Source of the DNA: JAUVPB01 sp965223695
Lineage (GTDB): Bacteria; Actinomycetota; Thermoleophilia; Gaiellales; Gaiellaceae
Assembly: GCA_965223695.1 (NCBI GenBank)
Contig: CBDCXJ010000007.1
Location: 1 to 64,000, forward strand
DNA: 64,000 nucleotides
Direction: 5' to 3'
The position numbers and the translations under genes were made by a program. The stretch's first letter is position 1. Each line of letters begins with the position of its first letter. Below are positions 24,542-33,192 of this stretch, piece after piece. The notes beneath the pieces were generated by a model. The model searched no databases. It worked only from the letters and a program-made list of their open reading frames with translations, and had not been told where the DNA came from.

Positions 24542-25996
24542 ATGGAGATGACGAGAGCCACAAAGGGCATCCGCTCGGGCCAGGACTACGTCGAGGGCCT
24601 GCGCGACGGGCGCGAGGTGTGGATCTCCGGTGCGCGCGTCGACGCCGTGCCCGAGCATCCGGGGTTCGCCGGCGTCGTGCGCTCGGTGGCAGCCGCATAC
24701 GACCTCCAGCACGAGCCCGAGCTCCAGGCCCAGCTGACGGCGCCATCGCCCGGCGGCGGGTTGATGCCGCTCAGCTACAAGCCGCCCGAGTCGCAGGCCG
24801 ACCTCGTCGAGCGGCGGCAGATGATCGAGAGCTACAGTCGCAGGACGGGCGGGATGATGGGGCGCCTCCCCGAGTACGGCGGTGCGTTCGCGGTCGGGAT
24901 GCTGAACGTCAGCGCCGACTTCAACTCGGAGAGCCAGGAGCACGTTCGAGCGTGGTTCGAGGCGTGCCGCGACGCCGACGCCCTGATCGTGAGCGCGTTC
25001 GTCGACCCGCAGGTCGATCGCTCACGGTCCGCCGAAGAAACAGGGCTCCTGCGCATCGTCGAATCGCGAGACGACGGAATCGTCATCAGCGGCTGCAAGA
25101 GCGTCGCGACGATGGGCCCGACCACAGACGAGTTCCTGATCCTCACGCTCCCTCGCCCGTCGATGCAGCCGGACGGGATGATGTACGTCTCCGTCAAGCC
25201 GGGCACGCCCGGAGTCAGGTTCTTCTGTCGTGAGCCGCTCGACAGGGGCCTTGGCGAGCGCGACGCGCCGCTGTCGGCCCGCTTCGACGAGCCCGATGCC
25301 TGGGCCCTCTTCGACGAGGCATTCATCCCGCGCGAGCGCGTGTTTCTGACCGGCGAGACCGACCCCGCGCGACTCGGCGCCCTGTTCGGCAAGACGCTCA
25401 ACTGGGCCTGGTACCACAACCTGATCCGCGTCGCCGTGAAGGCCGAGCTCCTCGCAGGGGTTTGCACCTTGCTCGCCGAGCACAACGACGCCTGGAAGTT
25501 CCCGCAGGTGCAGGAGCACGTCGCCGAGGTCATCGAGTACGCGCAGGTCCTCAAGGCCTTCGTCTTCGCCAGCGAGGCCCGATGCGTGCGGGCCGAGAGC
25601 GGACTGGTCGCGCCGAACCCCGAGGTCCTGAACGTGGCGAAGGTCTACGGCGTGAAGAACTACCCGCGCGCGCTCGAGATCATTCGCGAGCTCGCCGGAC
25701 AGGGGATCATCATGGCGCCTCTCTCGGCAGACCTCGAGCACGAGGAGATCGGTCCGACGATCGCGCCGTACTACGAGGCGCGCGACGTCGGCGCGGAGGA
25801 ACGCGTGCGCCTCTTCCGGCTCGCGTGGGAGCTGACGAGCGACTCCTTCGGCGGGCGACAGACGCTGTTCGAGCTGTTCAACGCCGGCGGTCTCGCGCAG
25901 GGCAAGGTCCGCGTGGCCACCGGCACCGACAAGACCGACTACGTCGAGCTCGCGAAGAGCCTGGCCGGAATCGCCCGTTTTGGTCCGGCGGCTTAG
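24542..25996 (+). CDS. HpaB-family flavin-dependent monooxygenase
   Basis: 484 residues of the 4-hydroxyphenylacetate 3-monooxygenase / 4-hydroxybutyryl-CoA dehydratase fold. Typical landmarks: the N-terminal TGIRSGQDYVEGLRDGR-type opening (here TKGIRSGQDYVEGLRDGREV), a central SGCKSVATMGPTTDEFLI, DEAFIPRERVF, and the C-terminal helices. It lacks the cysteine/histidine set that binds the dehydratase 4Fe-4S cluster as far as I can see, so a monooxygenase is more likely. The open frame extends upstream into the flavoprotein gene; ATG 24542 fits the family. Partner for reduced flavin is probably the preceding gene. The substrate may be a phenol or an N-heterocycle. Confidence 0.85.
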   Translation: MEMTRATKGIRSGQDYVEGLRDGREVWISGARVDAVPEHPGFAGVVRSVAAAYDLQHEPELQAQLTAPSPGGGLMPLSYKPPESQADLVERRQMIESYSRRTGGMMGRLPEYGGAFAVGMLNVSADFNSESQEHVRAWFEACRDADALIVSAFVDPQVDRSRSAEETGLLRIVESRDDGIVISGCKSVATMGPTTDEFLILTLPRPSMQPDGMMYVSVKPGTPGVRFFCREPLDRGLGERDAPLSARFDEPDAWALFDEAFIPRERVFLTGETDPARLGALFGKTLNWAWYHNLIRVAVKAELLAGVCTLLAEHNDAWKFPQVQEHVAEVIEYAQVLKAFVFASEARCVRAESGLVAPNPEVLNVAKVYGVKNYPRALEIIRELAGQGIIMAPLSADLEHEEIGPTIAPYYEARDVGAEERVRLFRLAWELTSDSFGGRQTLFELFNAGGLAQGKVRVATGTDKTDYVELAKSLAGIARFGPAA

Positions 25997-26021
25997 AAGG
26001 CCGAGAGAATCGCCAGCGACC

Positions 26022-26234
26022 ATGGGGTCGGAAGACGCGGGACGGCTTCGCTACGAACTTGAGCTGGTCGAGGCCGAGCTGGGCGAGCTGGCGGAGGCTC
26101 GCGCCATGCTGCGGCCGATGACGCTGGTGAACCAGCGCGAGCGCGTTCAGCTGGCGCGCCGGATCGACGCGTTGCGAGAACGGGGATCGATGTGCTTCGA
26201 AGAGCGAGCGGCGGATCAGCCGAGTGCGATGTAG
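26022..26234 (+). CDS. Small hypothetical protein, coiled-coil-like
   Basis: A 70-residue frame from ATG 26022, 25 bases after the monooxygenase stop. It reads GRLRYELELVEAELGELAEA then QRERVQLARRIDALRE, a charged heptad-like helix pair with no membrane segment and no recognised domain. It overlaps the end of the convergent fibronectin-domain gene by 19 bases. The amphipathic pattern favours a real protein, but no family is recognised and it could be spurious. Confidence 0.4.
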   Translation: MGSEDAGRLRYELELVEAELGELAEARAMLRPMTLVNQRERVQLARRIDALRERGSMCFEERAADQPSAM

Positions 26235-27456
26235 GCGATCTGCTCGCGCCTGTGCCGTCGCTCGCGGTCATTGGCCTGGTCCTCGTCAACGGCGAGGGAC
26301 ATCCCTGAGCCCGTGAGCGGATTCGGGCCGTAGAGGATCGGCCAGCCTCCGTTGCCCCCGTCCATCGCTGCGGAACTCGCGACTACAGCGAAGGCGCTCG
26401 ACAGACCGTTCAGCGCGTAGGTGTATGGTGGCGCGTTTCCGACGCCGCCGATTGAGTCGGCGCCGGTCGCCGCCGTGTAGTCAACGCTGGCGATGCTCCC
26501 GCTGCCAGCCTCGATGACGACATAGCCGATTGTTTCATCTGCGCGTTCGGTATCGCGATCCTCACCGACGTGCTTGCCGACAAAGAGCGTGGATGTGCTC
26601 GGCGGTGTCCTCCGTGACGCTCCGCGCGCCCAGAAGACAGACCAGTCGGGGTCGTTCGCACTCATTACTTGGCCGATTACGACGGGGTTCGCGTATCTCT
26701 GCTCGTACGCGCGGCTCTCGCCGATCCAGGAGCGGCGCCGGTCGGTTAGTTTCGAGGTGAAGGTGTGGGCCTCCATTGCTATCCCGTGCTCGGCGGCCGT
26801 GTAGACGCCTTCTTTGACAACGAGCCAGTGCACAGGGGCGCGGACCGCCGTGGAGCGACCGGTGGCGGCGAGTCGCACCTCGAAGCTCGTGCCGGCTGCG
26901 TTTCGGACTCGCGCAACGATTGGTACGGTCGAACTGTCGTAGTTCGGGGTCGCGACAACGATCATGCCCGCGCCGTAGTCGCTCTCGAGGGTTATCGTCG
27001 TCCAGGTCTCCGTTGTGGCGTTCGCGACTCCTGCCTCGAACGTGGGGCCCGGCGGCGGTGGCACGTCCGGCGTCGCAGCGACGTCGACACTCCGTGGCGA
27101 CTCATTGGCGGCAATGTCTGTCGCGCTCGTCGCGTAGTAGTACGTCGTGCCGTTCGAAACAGTCGTGTCCACGAACTGGGTCGCAACCGCGTTCGTGGTC
27201 GCGATCAACGTGTACGGCCCACCCGGCGCGCTGGCGCGATAGATGTGTGTGCGGTCGAGATCAGGTTCGTCGCCGGGGGTCCATTCGAGCGCGACATGGC
27301 CGTCGCCGGCCGTGACGACGAGCCCCGTCGGTGTCGCCGGCTCGGCGTCGAATGCGGTACCTGAGACCTCGCTCGATTCACCGGAGAGATTCCCGGACGC
27401 GTCTTGCGCGATCACAACGTAATAGTGCGTCGTACTGGCTGAAGCGGTCGAGTCTG
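26216..27456 (-). pseudogene. C-terminal half of secreted fibronectin-III protein (split by IS)
   Basis: The part of a large extracellular protein downstream of the insertion. From the junction it reads DSTASASTTHYYVVIAQDAS, the end of FnIII domain 3, then domain 4 (PTGLVVTAGDGHVALEW to AANESPRSVDVAATP), a proline-rich linker, and a long beta-rich C-terminal region (TWTTITLESDYGAGMIVVAT) that resembles lectin/jelly-roll modules of secreted proteins. It has no start of its own. Joined to the N-terminal half it gives an uninterrupted 700-residue protein. After the insertion this half is unlikely to be translated. Confidence 0.8.
27437..27456. repeat. Left 20-bp direct repeat flanking the IS remnant
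   Basis: GGCTGAAGCGGTCGAGTCTG, identical to 28432-28451. It marks the left junction of the insertion and encodes part of the interrupted FnIII domain. The length is unusual for an IS3-type target duplication. Confidence 0.8.
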
Positions 27457-28431
27457 ACCTGGACCCTGGTGGTGCGTTGACGGTTGCCTGAGCTGCTTGG
27501 GGGATGGTTGTACATGAGACTTGAGGGGTTGGTCTTGTGAGCGAGAAACGGGATCGTCGGAAGTGGTCGCCTGAGCGGAAGGCGGAGATCGTGCTCGCCG
27601 GTCTGCGCGGCGACCGGAGCGTGCGCGACGTCTGTCGCGAGCACGAGATCGCCGAGACGCTGTACTAGGGGTGTCGTGACCGTCTGTTGGAGGGCGGCAC
27701 CGAGGCGTTGCGCTCCGCGAGGGAGCGCGCCAGGGATCCGCGTGAGCAGGAGCTGAAGGACGCCAGGAAGCGGATGGCGCGGCTCGAGCGTGCGTTGGGG
27801 AAGAAGACGTACGGGGCTTGAGGTAGCGGGGGAACTGTTGCGGGACTGGACGTGAGCGTCCGCGTGTCCAGAGCCCGTGCCGAGCTCGCTCAGGGACGCC
27901 GGCCTTCGGTGGTCGCGCGAGTGGCAGGCATCTCACGCCAGGCGATCTACCGCGTTCCCCGGCGCCGACCACGCCAAGCAGGCCCGGGCAGGGTCTCAAA
28001 CACGGATGCGGTCGTCGAGGTCGCCAAGGCCAACCCGACCGACGGGAGATCAGCGCTTCGTCGCCGGTGGGGGTCAGCATTCTGTTGAGCCGCGACATGG
28101 CGCGTCGCCGGCCGGCCTGACGAGCGACATGGAGCCCCGTCGCCCAGCACGGCTGGGCGTCGCATCGGCTAACGGCGTCGACAATCGAACCAAGGAGGCG
28201 GTACGCGCTCGCCGTGCGCCTCGAGCCCGGACACGCTCGGCCCGCAATTCACCGATTCACCGGATCGCGACCGACGCGGCGGCTACCGCGACCCCGAGTC
28301 CCGGACGCGTCTTGCGCAGTTCAACAACGGCTCGCCTGGCGCGCCGAATGGGAAACCCTCGACCACGCCAGACAATAGCTGCGTACCAGCACCGACCCCA
28401 CTCCGGGATCGGTACTCGCCACCACCTGGAA
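27457..28431 (+). mobile_element. Degenerate IS3-family insertion sequence
   Basis: A 975-bp element between identical 20-bp repeats. OrfA starts at GTG 27537 (KWSPERKAEIVLAGLRGDRS, then VRDVCREHEIAE) but has an in-frame TAG at 27666 and ends at 27821. OrfB fragments follow in shifting frames: VVARVAGISRQAIYR near 27910, EVAKANPTDG near 28020, and the C-terminal integrase pieces EWETLDHARQ and AAYQHRPHSGIG near 28350-28400. Imperfect terminal inverted repeats are CCCTGGTGGTGCG (27464-27476) and the complement of 28417-28429. Full IS3 elements are about 1.2-1.5 kb, so there are internal deletions; the element is dead. Confidence 0.82.
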
Positions 28432-28451
28432 GGCTGAAGCGGTCGAGTCTG
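28432..28451. repeat. Right 20-bp direct repeat flanking the IS remnant
   Basis: Second copy of GGCTGAAGCGGTCGAGTCTG. Removing one repeat plus the element (995 bp) rejoins the fibronectin-domain gene in frame. Confidence 0.8.
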
Positions 28452-29310
28452 CATACGTGGTCGATCCAACGACAAGGTCTGAGATCGCTGCGTAGGGTCC
28501 TCCGGGGCTGGATGAGCGGTACACCTTGTAGCCCACGAGGTCGGTCTCGGCGTTCTTGTCCCAGCTCAGGCTGATCACGCGATCGCCGGCGCTCGCATCG
28601 AGACCGGTTGGCGGTCGCGGCGCAATGGAGTCAGGCGGGCGGGGCGTCGCGCTTGCCTGGTTCGAGTCGGGCGACACGTTGGCAGAAATGTCGACCGCCC
28701 TGACTACGTAGAAGTATGTCGTCCCGTTGGAAGCGTTTCCATCGACATAGCTGCTCGCCGCAACGGAAGCGTCGAGCGCGTAGGGCCCACCGGGGCTCGA
28801 CGCCCGGTAAACGCTGTAGCTAACGACGTCAGGCTCCGGGCTACGCACCCAGCTCAGGGTGACCTGGTTGTCACCAGGGGTGGCGACTACGTTGGTGGGC
28901 GCCTCGGGCGCAACCGCATCCGGAACATGCGGCACGGCAGCGACCTCCGCGGTCAGCGCGGACGTCGCGCCACTGAGGTGAGTGACCGCCAGCTTGTAGT
29001 AGTACGCGGTGTCGTTTACCACGCTCGTATCTACGAACGTGTTGGTCGCGCTGTTCGTGCTTGCGACATTCGTGTACGGGCCGCCACTCACCGTCGCTCG
29101 ATAGAGGCGATACCGATCGAGATCAGTTTCGGTGCCCAGGTCCCAACTCACCGTGACCTGCGAGTCGCCTGCGAGAGCCGCCAGTCCCGTTGGAGCTTTC
29201 GGAGGGGTCGACGGCCCAGCCGTTGCCTGACCGGCTACGAGGGAAACAGCAACCAGGCCCACAACAAGGACGAACCGTCTCGTGCCGCGACGGGTGCCTC
29301 TCTGCAGCAT
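28432..29310 (-). pseudogene. N-terminal half of secreted fibronectin-III protein (split by IS)
   Basis: The start of an extracellular protein. A signal peptide is clear: RRGTRRFVLVVGLVAVSLVA followed by GQATAG as cleavage region. Then come FnIII domains 1 (PTGLAALAGDSQVTVSW), 2 (PTNVVATPGDNQVTLSW) and the first part of 3 (PTGLDASAGDRVISLSW to STTYADSTASA). The frame runs on into the IS to a stop at 28321, so a truncated secreted protein of about 330 residues could still be made. ATG 29310 or GTG 29325 may be the start; neither has a strong ribosome-binding site. The function of such repeats is binding to surfaces or polymers. Confidence 0.8.
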
Positions 29311-29420
29311 TACCGGGATGCCCACCTAAGCGTCGCTCGTGGTGCGAGCGCCGTTTGTCGATTCAGGGCTGGACGGCTTGTCCCCTGACCGGGCGTGTCC
29401 CCGCGATACCGACGCATGAC

Positions 29421-29443
29421 GCGCTGGGCGTGGGTGCCAGCGC
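29421..29443 (-). terminator. Hairpin downstream of the receiver gene
   Basis: GCGCTGG and CCAGCGC form a perfect seven-base-pair stem with a nine-base loop, about 25 bases after the stop of the single-domain receiver gene. There is no T-tract, so it would be a GC-type terminator at best. Confidence 0.35.
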
Positions 29444-29467
29444 ACGATGAGTCGCACCCCGCAGGCG

Positions 29468-29863
29468 CTACGCGGCGAGCGCGGCGTCGATCGCGGCCCG
29501 CAGGGCTTCGTTCTCGGCCGGTTTTTGGAGAAAGATGGTGGCGCCCGCTTCTTTGGCCTTCGCGCTTGAGACTGCCGGGTCGCGGCCGCTCAGAACGATG
29601 ACCGGGATATGCTCGAGCTGACCGAAGGTCTTGAGCCGTTCCATGACCAGGAATCCGTCGCCTGCCGGGAGCCCGAGGTCGAGGATGATGAGGTCGGGTC
29701 GCTCGTCGCGCGCGACTTTGATCGCTTGCGCACCGTCATGGGCTGTGGCAGTAGCGAAGCCTTCGTGCTTCAGGCGGAGTACGAGGCCGCGACGGAGATC
29801 GGCGTCGTCTTCGATGATCAGGATCTTTGCGTTGGTCTGCACGTTCTCTGCTGCGGTGGACAT
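29468..29863 (-). CDS. Single-domain response regulator
   Basis: A 131-residue CheY-like receiver with no output domain. The acidic pocket is IIEDD (18-20), the phospho-acceptor D62 in IILDLGLPAGDG, the switch residue S92 in VIVLSGRD, and the lysine K114 in FLQKPAE. It starts five bases after the stop of the CHASE histidine kinase, so the two form a two-component pair. With no DNA-binding domain, it must act by protein contact or pass the phosphate on. Confidence 0.93.
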   Translation of the reverse strand: MSTAAENVQTNAKILIIEDDADLRRGLVLRLKHEGFATATAHDGAQAIKVARDERPDLIILDLGLPAGDGFLVMERLKTFGQLEHIPVIVLSGRDPAVSSAKAKEAGATIFLQKPAENEALRAAIDAALAA

Positions 29864-29868
29864 CGCGT

Positions 29869-32538
29869 CTAGCTCCTGATTCGGTTGGAAACGGCGCGGT
29901 CGATCTGGCTGCCCAGCTCTGTGAGTCGTCCCTCCGGAGGGCTGCTGGCATCCAATCGGATGGCTTCGGCGTCTACGATCGACGAGACGCCGAGATTCTT
30001 GAGGTCGGTATGGCGCTCGATCTGCGTTCGGATGCGTTCGGCAAGGGTCTCTGCGCCGTCAAGATCGGTCGCTGCGGCGACGAACAGAAACCTTTCGCCG
30101 TCTGCGTCTGCCGTCGGCGGCAGAAGTCCATCCTCGTCCGGCCTGAGACATTTCGCGATTTGCTCGCCGACCTGGTCACGTGCCAGCGTGCACCGACCAA
30201 GGTCCAGCGGCGACCCATCGGCGGAGATCAACTCGATTGTGACGAGCGCCACATCGTGTTGCGTCTCGTTGGCGACTGCGAGCGGTAGAACAGAGGCCAG
30301 TGAATAGAGCGGGATGGTGAAGCTGAAGACGCTGCCTTCGTCGAGCGTTGAGGACGCCCAGATGCGGCCTCCCTGAAGCTCGATCAGCTTGCGGCATATG
30401 TAGAGGCCCAGTCCGAGTCCTTGGCGAGTGGTGCCCTCCTCGGATTGCTCCTGGTGATGTCGCTCGAAGATGCGCTCGAGGCTCTCGGACGGGACCCCCT
30501 GACCTGTATCGATGACGTCGACTTGGAGCATGTTCGGGTCGTCGTCGGAGAGCGCCGCTCGTACGTCAACCGTCCCTCGTTCAGGCGTGAACTTGATCGC
30601 GTTGTCGACGAGGTTGGTGACGATCTGTCGCAGCCGTGCCGGGTCGCCGTACACGGGCGGCAGGTCTTCCGGGATGTCGAACGTCAGGACGGTGTCTTTG
30701 CTGGCGGCTATCTGAGTGTGGGACGAGATGATTTCTCCGGTGACTGCCTGCAGCGACGTCTGTTCGCGTTGAGCTGAGAGCTGTCCACTGTCTGCGCGGG
30801 TGGCGTCGAGGAGGTCGTCGATCATCACGCGGAGCTGGCGGAGGTTACGAACGGCAACGACGAGGCACTCGTCCTGGTCCTCGTTCACCTCGCCTGCAGC
30901 ACGATCACAAACGAGGCTCACGAACTGGTGGGCTGCGGCGAGTGGTGTTCTGAGTTCGTGCGAGACGTGCGAGAGGAACTCGTCCTTGACGCGGAGTTGC
31001 TCGCGACGCGTGTTCTCGAGGTCGTCGTATGCGGTCTCGAGTTCCTCCGTCTTGGCGAGGAGTTGATGTTCCGCGCGCTTTCGGTCGGTGATATCGGTGA
31101 CGAGACCGATATGGCTGACGACGTCGCCGTTGTCACGAACGGGCGCTGCCGAGATGGCCACGTCAACCAGGGAGCCGTCTTTTCGCCGACGGACTGTCTC
31201 GAGATCGGCAAACGACTCTCCCCGGGCGATCCGCGCTCGTGTCTCCTCGACCTCGTCCATCTTGTCCGGAGGCGCGGCCTTGAACGGGCGGCCGATGGCC
31301 TCGTGTTCGGTATAGCCATAGATGCGCTCAGCGGCCGGGTTCCAGAGCGCGACCTTGCCCTCGAGATCCAGTTCCATGATGGCGATCGGCGACGCTGCGA
31401 TGAGCGCCTGCATCCGAGCCCTAGCCGCAGCCAGCTCGCCCGTTTGCTCTTCCACAATGCGGTGTGTGCGCGCCGCCTCCGTCCTGCGCCGGAAAGCCGC
31501 ACCACATAGTGAGGTTGTCAGCAGCAGGCCAAGCCAGAGCGCGCCCCATGATTGCCACGGCGTCCCGCCTGCTAGTTCAGCGGTCGGTGATGCAACGACC
31601 AGCCATTGGCGGCCGCCGACGTCGATGCCGGCCTGGTGGGGGCTCGCGGAGGACGACTCGACGGGTTGGGTTTCGGTGGTTGCTGCCGTGTCCGCGGTTG
31701 AGTCGTAAAGGAGCTGAGCGTCCGGTTCGGCGGCGCTGTCAACCAGTCGCAGGTCGAGGCCGGTAAGGCCAGCTGTTGCTGCTTCGACGAGATCGGGGAC
31801 ACGGAACACACCTAGCGCGAAGCCCTCGAGGTCACGCTGGCGGTTGTCGACGGTCGAGGGTGAAGCACCAATGGCGTAGGCTGGGAAGAAGGCGAGAAAG
31901 CCATGGCGCTGGTCTTTCTCCTGGACGAGCGTGATACGGCCCGAAGCGACCAACTCGCCGCTATCACGAGCAGCGACCAACGCGGCCTGCCGCGTCGGGT
32001 TCGAAGACAGATCAAAGCCCAACGCGGCTTCATTCCCAGCGAGAGGCTCCACGAAGTACACAGGGAAGAACTCGTCCCTACCGCTGGCGCTGACGACTTC
32101 GCCAGCCGCATCCCGCTCCGTAAACTCGAATCCGGCAAGGCCGTCCGCCCTGGCCCATTGTTCAAACCGCTCGCGCTCGCTCTCACCGACTCGAGGAATC
32201 CACTCAAGCGCCTGGATAGACGGCGAGCGGGTCAACGTATCCGCTACGAACGCTCGGAACTGTTCGCGACTTACAGTGTCGGCCGCGCCATAGTGAGCGG
32301 CCACTGAGCGTACCGCGGAGAGGTTCCGCGCAACCTCGCGCTCCAGTGCCGCTACGTGGACCGTAAGCGCGCGGTCGATTCTGGTGTCGACTCGATCGGC
32401 CTCGTTCGCACGAAGCACAAGGAACATCGTCAGCGAAAGGGCAATGCCCGCTGCGGCGATCGCAGCAACACCGCCGAAGCGCCGCACGTTCGCACCAGCA
32501 CGCGCCGCAAGCACGGATGAACGGCCTACACGCAACAC
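29869..32538 (-). CDS. CHASE-PAS sensor histidine kinase
   Basis: 889 residues. TM1 lies at about 20-44 (IAAAGIALSLTMFLVLRA), an extracellular CHASE domain at 70-290, TM2 near 335-355 (LWLGLLLTTSLCGAAF), a PAS domain at 385-500 (SPIAIMELDLEGKVALWNPA), and a kinase core with phospho-acceptor in FLSHVSHELRTPLAAAHQF near 525, N box NLVDNAIKFTPERG, G1 DTGQGVP and G2 GLGLGLYICRKL. The last 140 residues look like a degenerate GGDEF-type fold (ALVTIELISADG, DGERFLFVAAATDLDGAET) without the active motif. CHASE domains sense small extracellular ligands. It precedes its receiver by five bases. Confidence 0.9.
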   Translation of the reverse strand: MLRVGRSSVLAARAGANVRRFGGVAAIAAAGIALSLTMFLVLRANEADRVDTRIDRALTVHVAALEREVARNLSAVRSVAAHYGAADTVSREQFRAFVADTLTRSPSIQALEWIPRVGESERERFEQWARADGLAGFEFTERDAAGEVVSASGRDEFFPVYFVEPLAGNEAALGFDLSSNPTRQAALVAARDSGELVASGRITLVQEKDQRHGFLAFFPAYAIGASPSTVDNRQRDLEGFALGVFRVPDLVEAATAGLTGLDLRLVDSAAEPDAQLLYDSTADTAATTETQPVESSSASPHQAGIDVGGRQWLVVASPTAELAGGTPWQSWGALWLGLLLTTSLCGAAFRRRTEAARTHRIVEEQTGELAAARARMQALIAASPIAIMELDLEGKVALWNPAAERIYGYTEHEAIGRPFKAAPPDKMDEVEETRARIARGESFADLETVRRRKDGSLVDVAISAAPVRDNGDVVSHIGLVTDITDRKRAEHQLLAKTEELETAYDDLENTRREQLRVKDEFLSHVSHELRTPLAAAHQFVSLVCDRAAGEVNEDQDECLVVAVRNLRQLRVMIDDLLDATRADSGQLSAQREQTSLQAVTGEIISSHTQIAASKDTVLTFDIPEDLPPVYGDPARLRQIVTNLVDNAIKFTPERGTVDVRAALSDDDPNMLQVDVIDTGQGVPSESLERIFERHHQEQSEEGTTRQGLGLGLYICRKLIELQGGRIWASSTLDEGSVFSFTIPLYSLASVLPLAVANETQHDVALVTIELISADGSPLDLGRCTLARDQVGEQIAKCLRPDEDGLLPPTADADGERFLFVAAATDLDGAETLAERIRTQIERHTDLKNLGVSSIVDAEAIRLDASSPPEGRLTELGSQIDRAVSNRIRS

Positions 32539-32620
32539 GGCCCGATAATCGGCGTAGCGACGCGGGACTTGACGGCCTGCGTGTTCGAAAACGGGTTCGA
32601 CTAAAACGGTGGCACGCTTA

Positions 32621-32655
32621 GCCGGACGCCGGACGCCGGACGCCGGACGCCGGGC
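32621..32655. repeat. Tandem heptamer repeat
   Basis: Four perfect copies of GCCGGAC followed by one imperfect copy (GCCGGGC). It lies about 80 bases upstream of the CHASE kinase start and might be slippage-prone. No function is evident. Confidence 0.75.
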
Positions 32656-33167
32656 GGTGGCGGATTCGCGTGAGGAGAGAACGAACGCAGTTGCTCGCCC
32701 GTCCCAAGCGAACCGTCCTATGCCGGCCGCGTTTGCTGCCTGCCCGAAAGCGCACGACGGCGCTGGAACGAGGTTGGGTGAACGCCGTCACTGGCAACTA
32801 GTCGCGCAATTCACACCGTCCTTGCCGTTCCCGCCAGCCGCGATCTGAGCCGAGATCGCCAGCGGAGAGGTCATTGTAAGGCGGCCTCGAGGATGTACCT
32901 GCGGCCATGCACCGTCCGGGCGATTTCAGGCTGTCGCGCACGTGTCGCACAAGTCCAGATTTGCAGGGGTTTCCAGGGCGGTAGCGGCCTCACAGACCGC
33001 CGGCTCGCGACAGCTCGGCCCCTCCCCGAACCTCCGGCTGACGTTTGCCACCATTGGTGTCAAGATGACGCCCGCCTGGAGTTGGAGCTGACCCGGTCCT
33101 GTTGACGCCCCGCAGTGTCCCGGGCTTGGGGAGTTGCGGTGGTGGCCAGCACGTCACCGATGGGCCA

Positions 33168-33183
33168 TCCCGCCTAAGCGGGA
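33168..33183 (-). terminator. Short hairpin after the C45 hydrolase gene
   Basis: TCCCGC and GCGGGA form a six-base-pair stem with loop CTAA, ten bases past the stop of the last gene in the 42-33 kb operon. No T-tract follows. The position suits a terminator; the short stem makes this weak. Confidence 0.35.
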
Positions 33184-33192
33184 CGTCGCATA

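Larger units (their letters stand above)
32539..33192. other. 654-bp non-coding gap
   Basis: No supported gene. A 79-codon frame (32609-32848) is proline/arginine/alanine-rich and looks spurious. It contains a tandem seven-base repeat (32621-32655) and a hairpin near its right end. The promoter of the CHASE kinase should lie in the left part. Base composition and patchy weak frames suggest decayed sequence, but I cannot name any origin. Confidence 0.5.

Noticed and set aside
27437..28451. Phage-type attachment sites
   Set aside because: The 20-bp repeats flank transposase fragments and lie inside a coding domain; there is no integrase or tRNA gene, so an IS insertion explains them better.
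32621..32655. CRISPR-like repeat
   Set aside because: The units are seven bases and directly adjacent, with no spacers and no cas genes.
32609..32848. 79-codon frame in the 654-bp gap
   Set aside because: Begins in the tandem heptamer repeat, has no ribosome-binding site and resembles no protein family.
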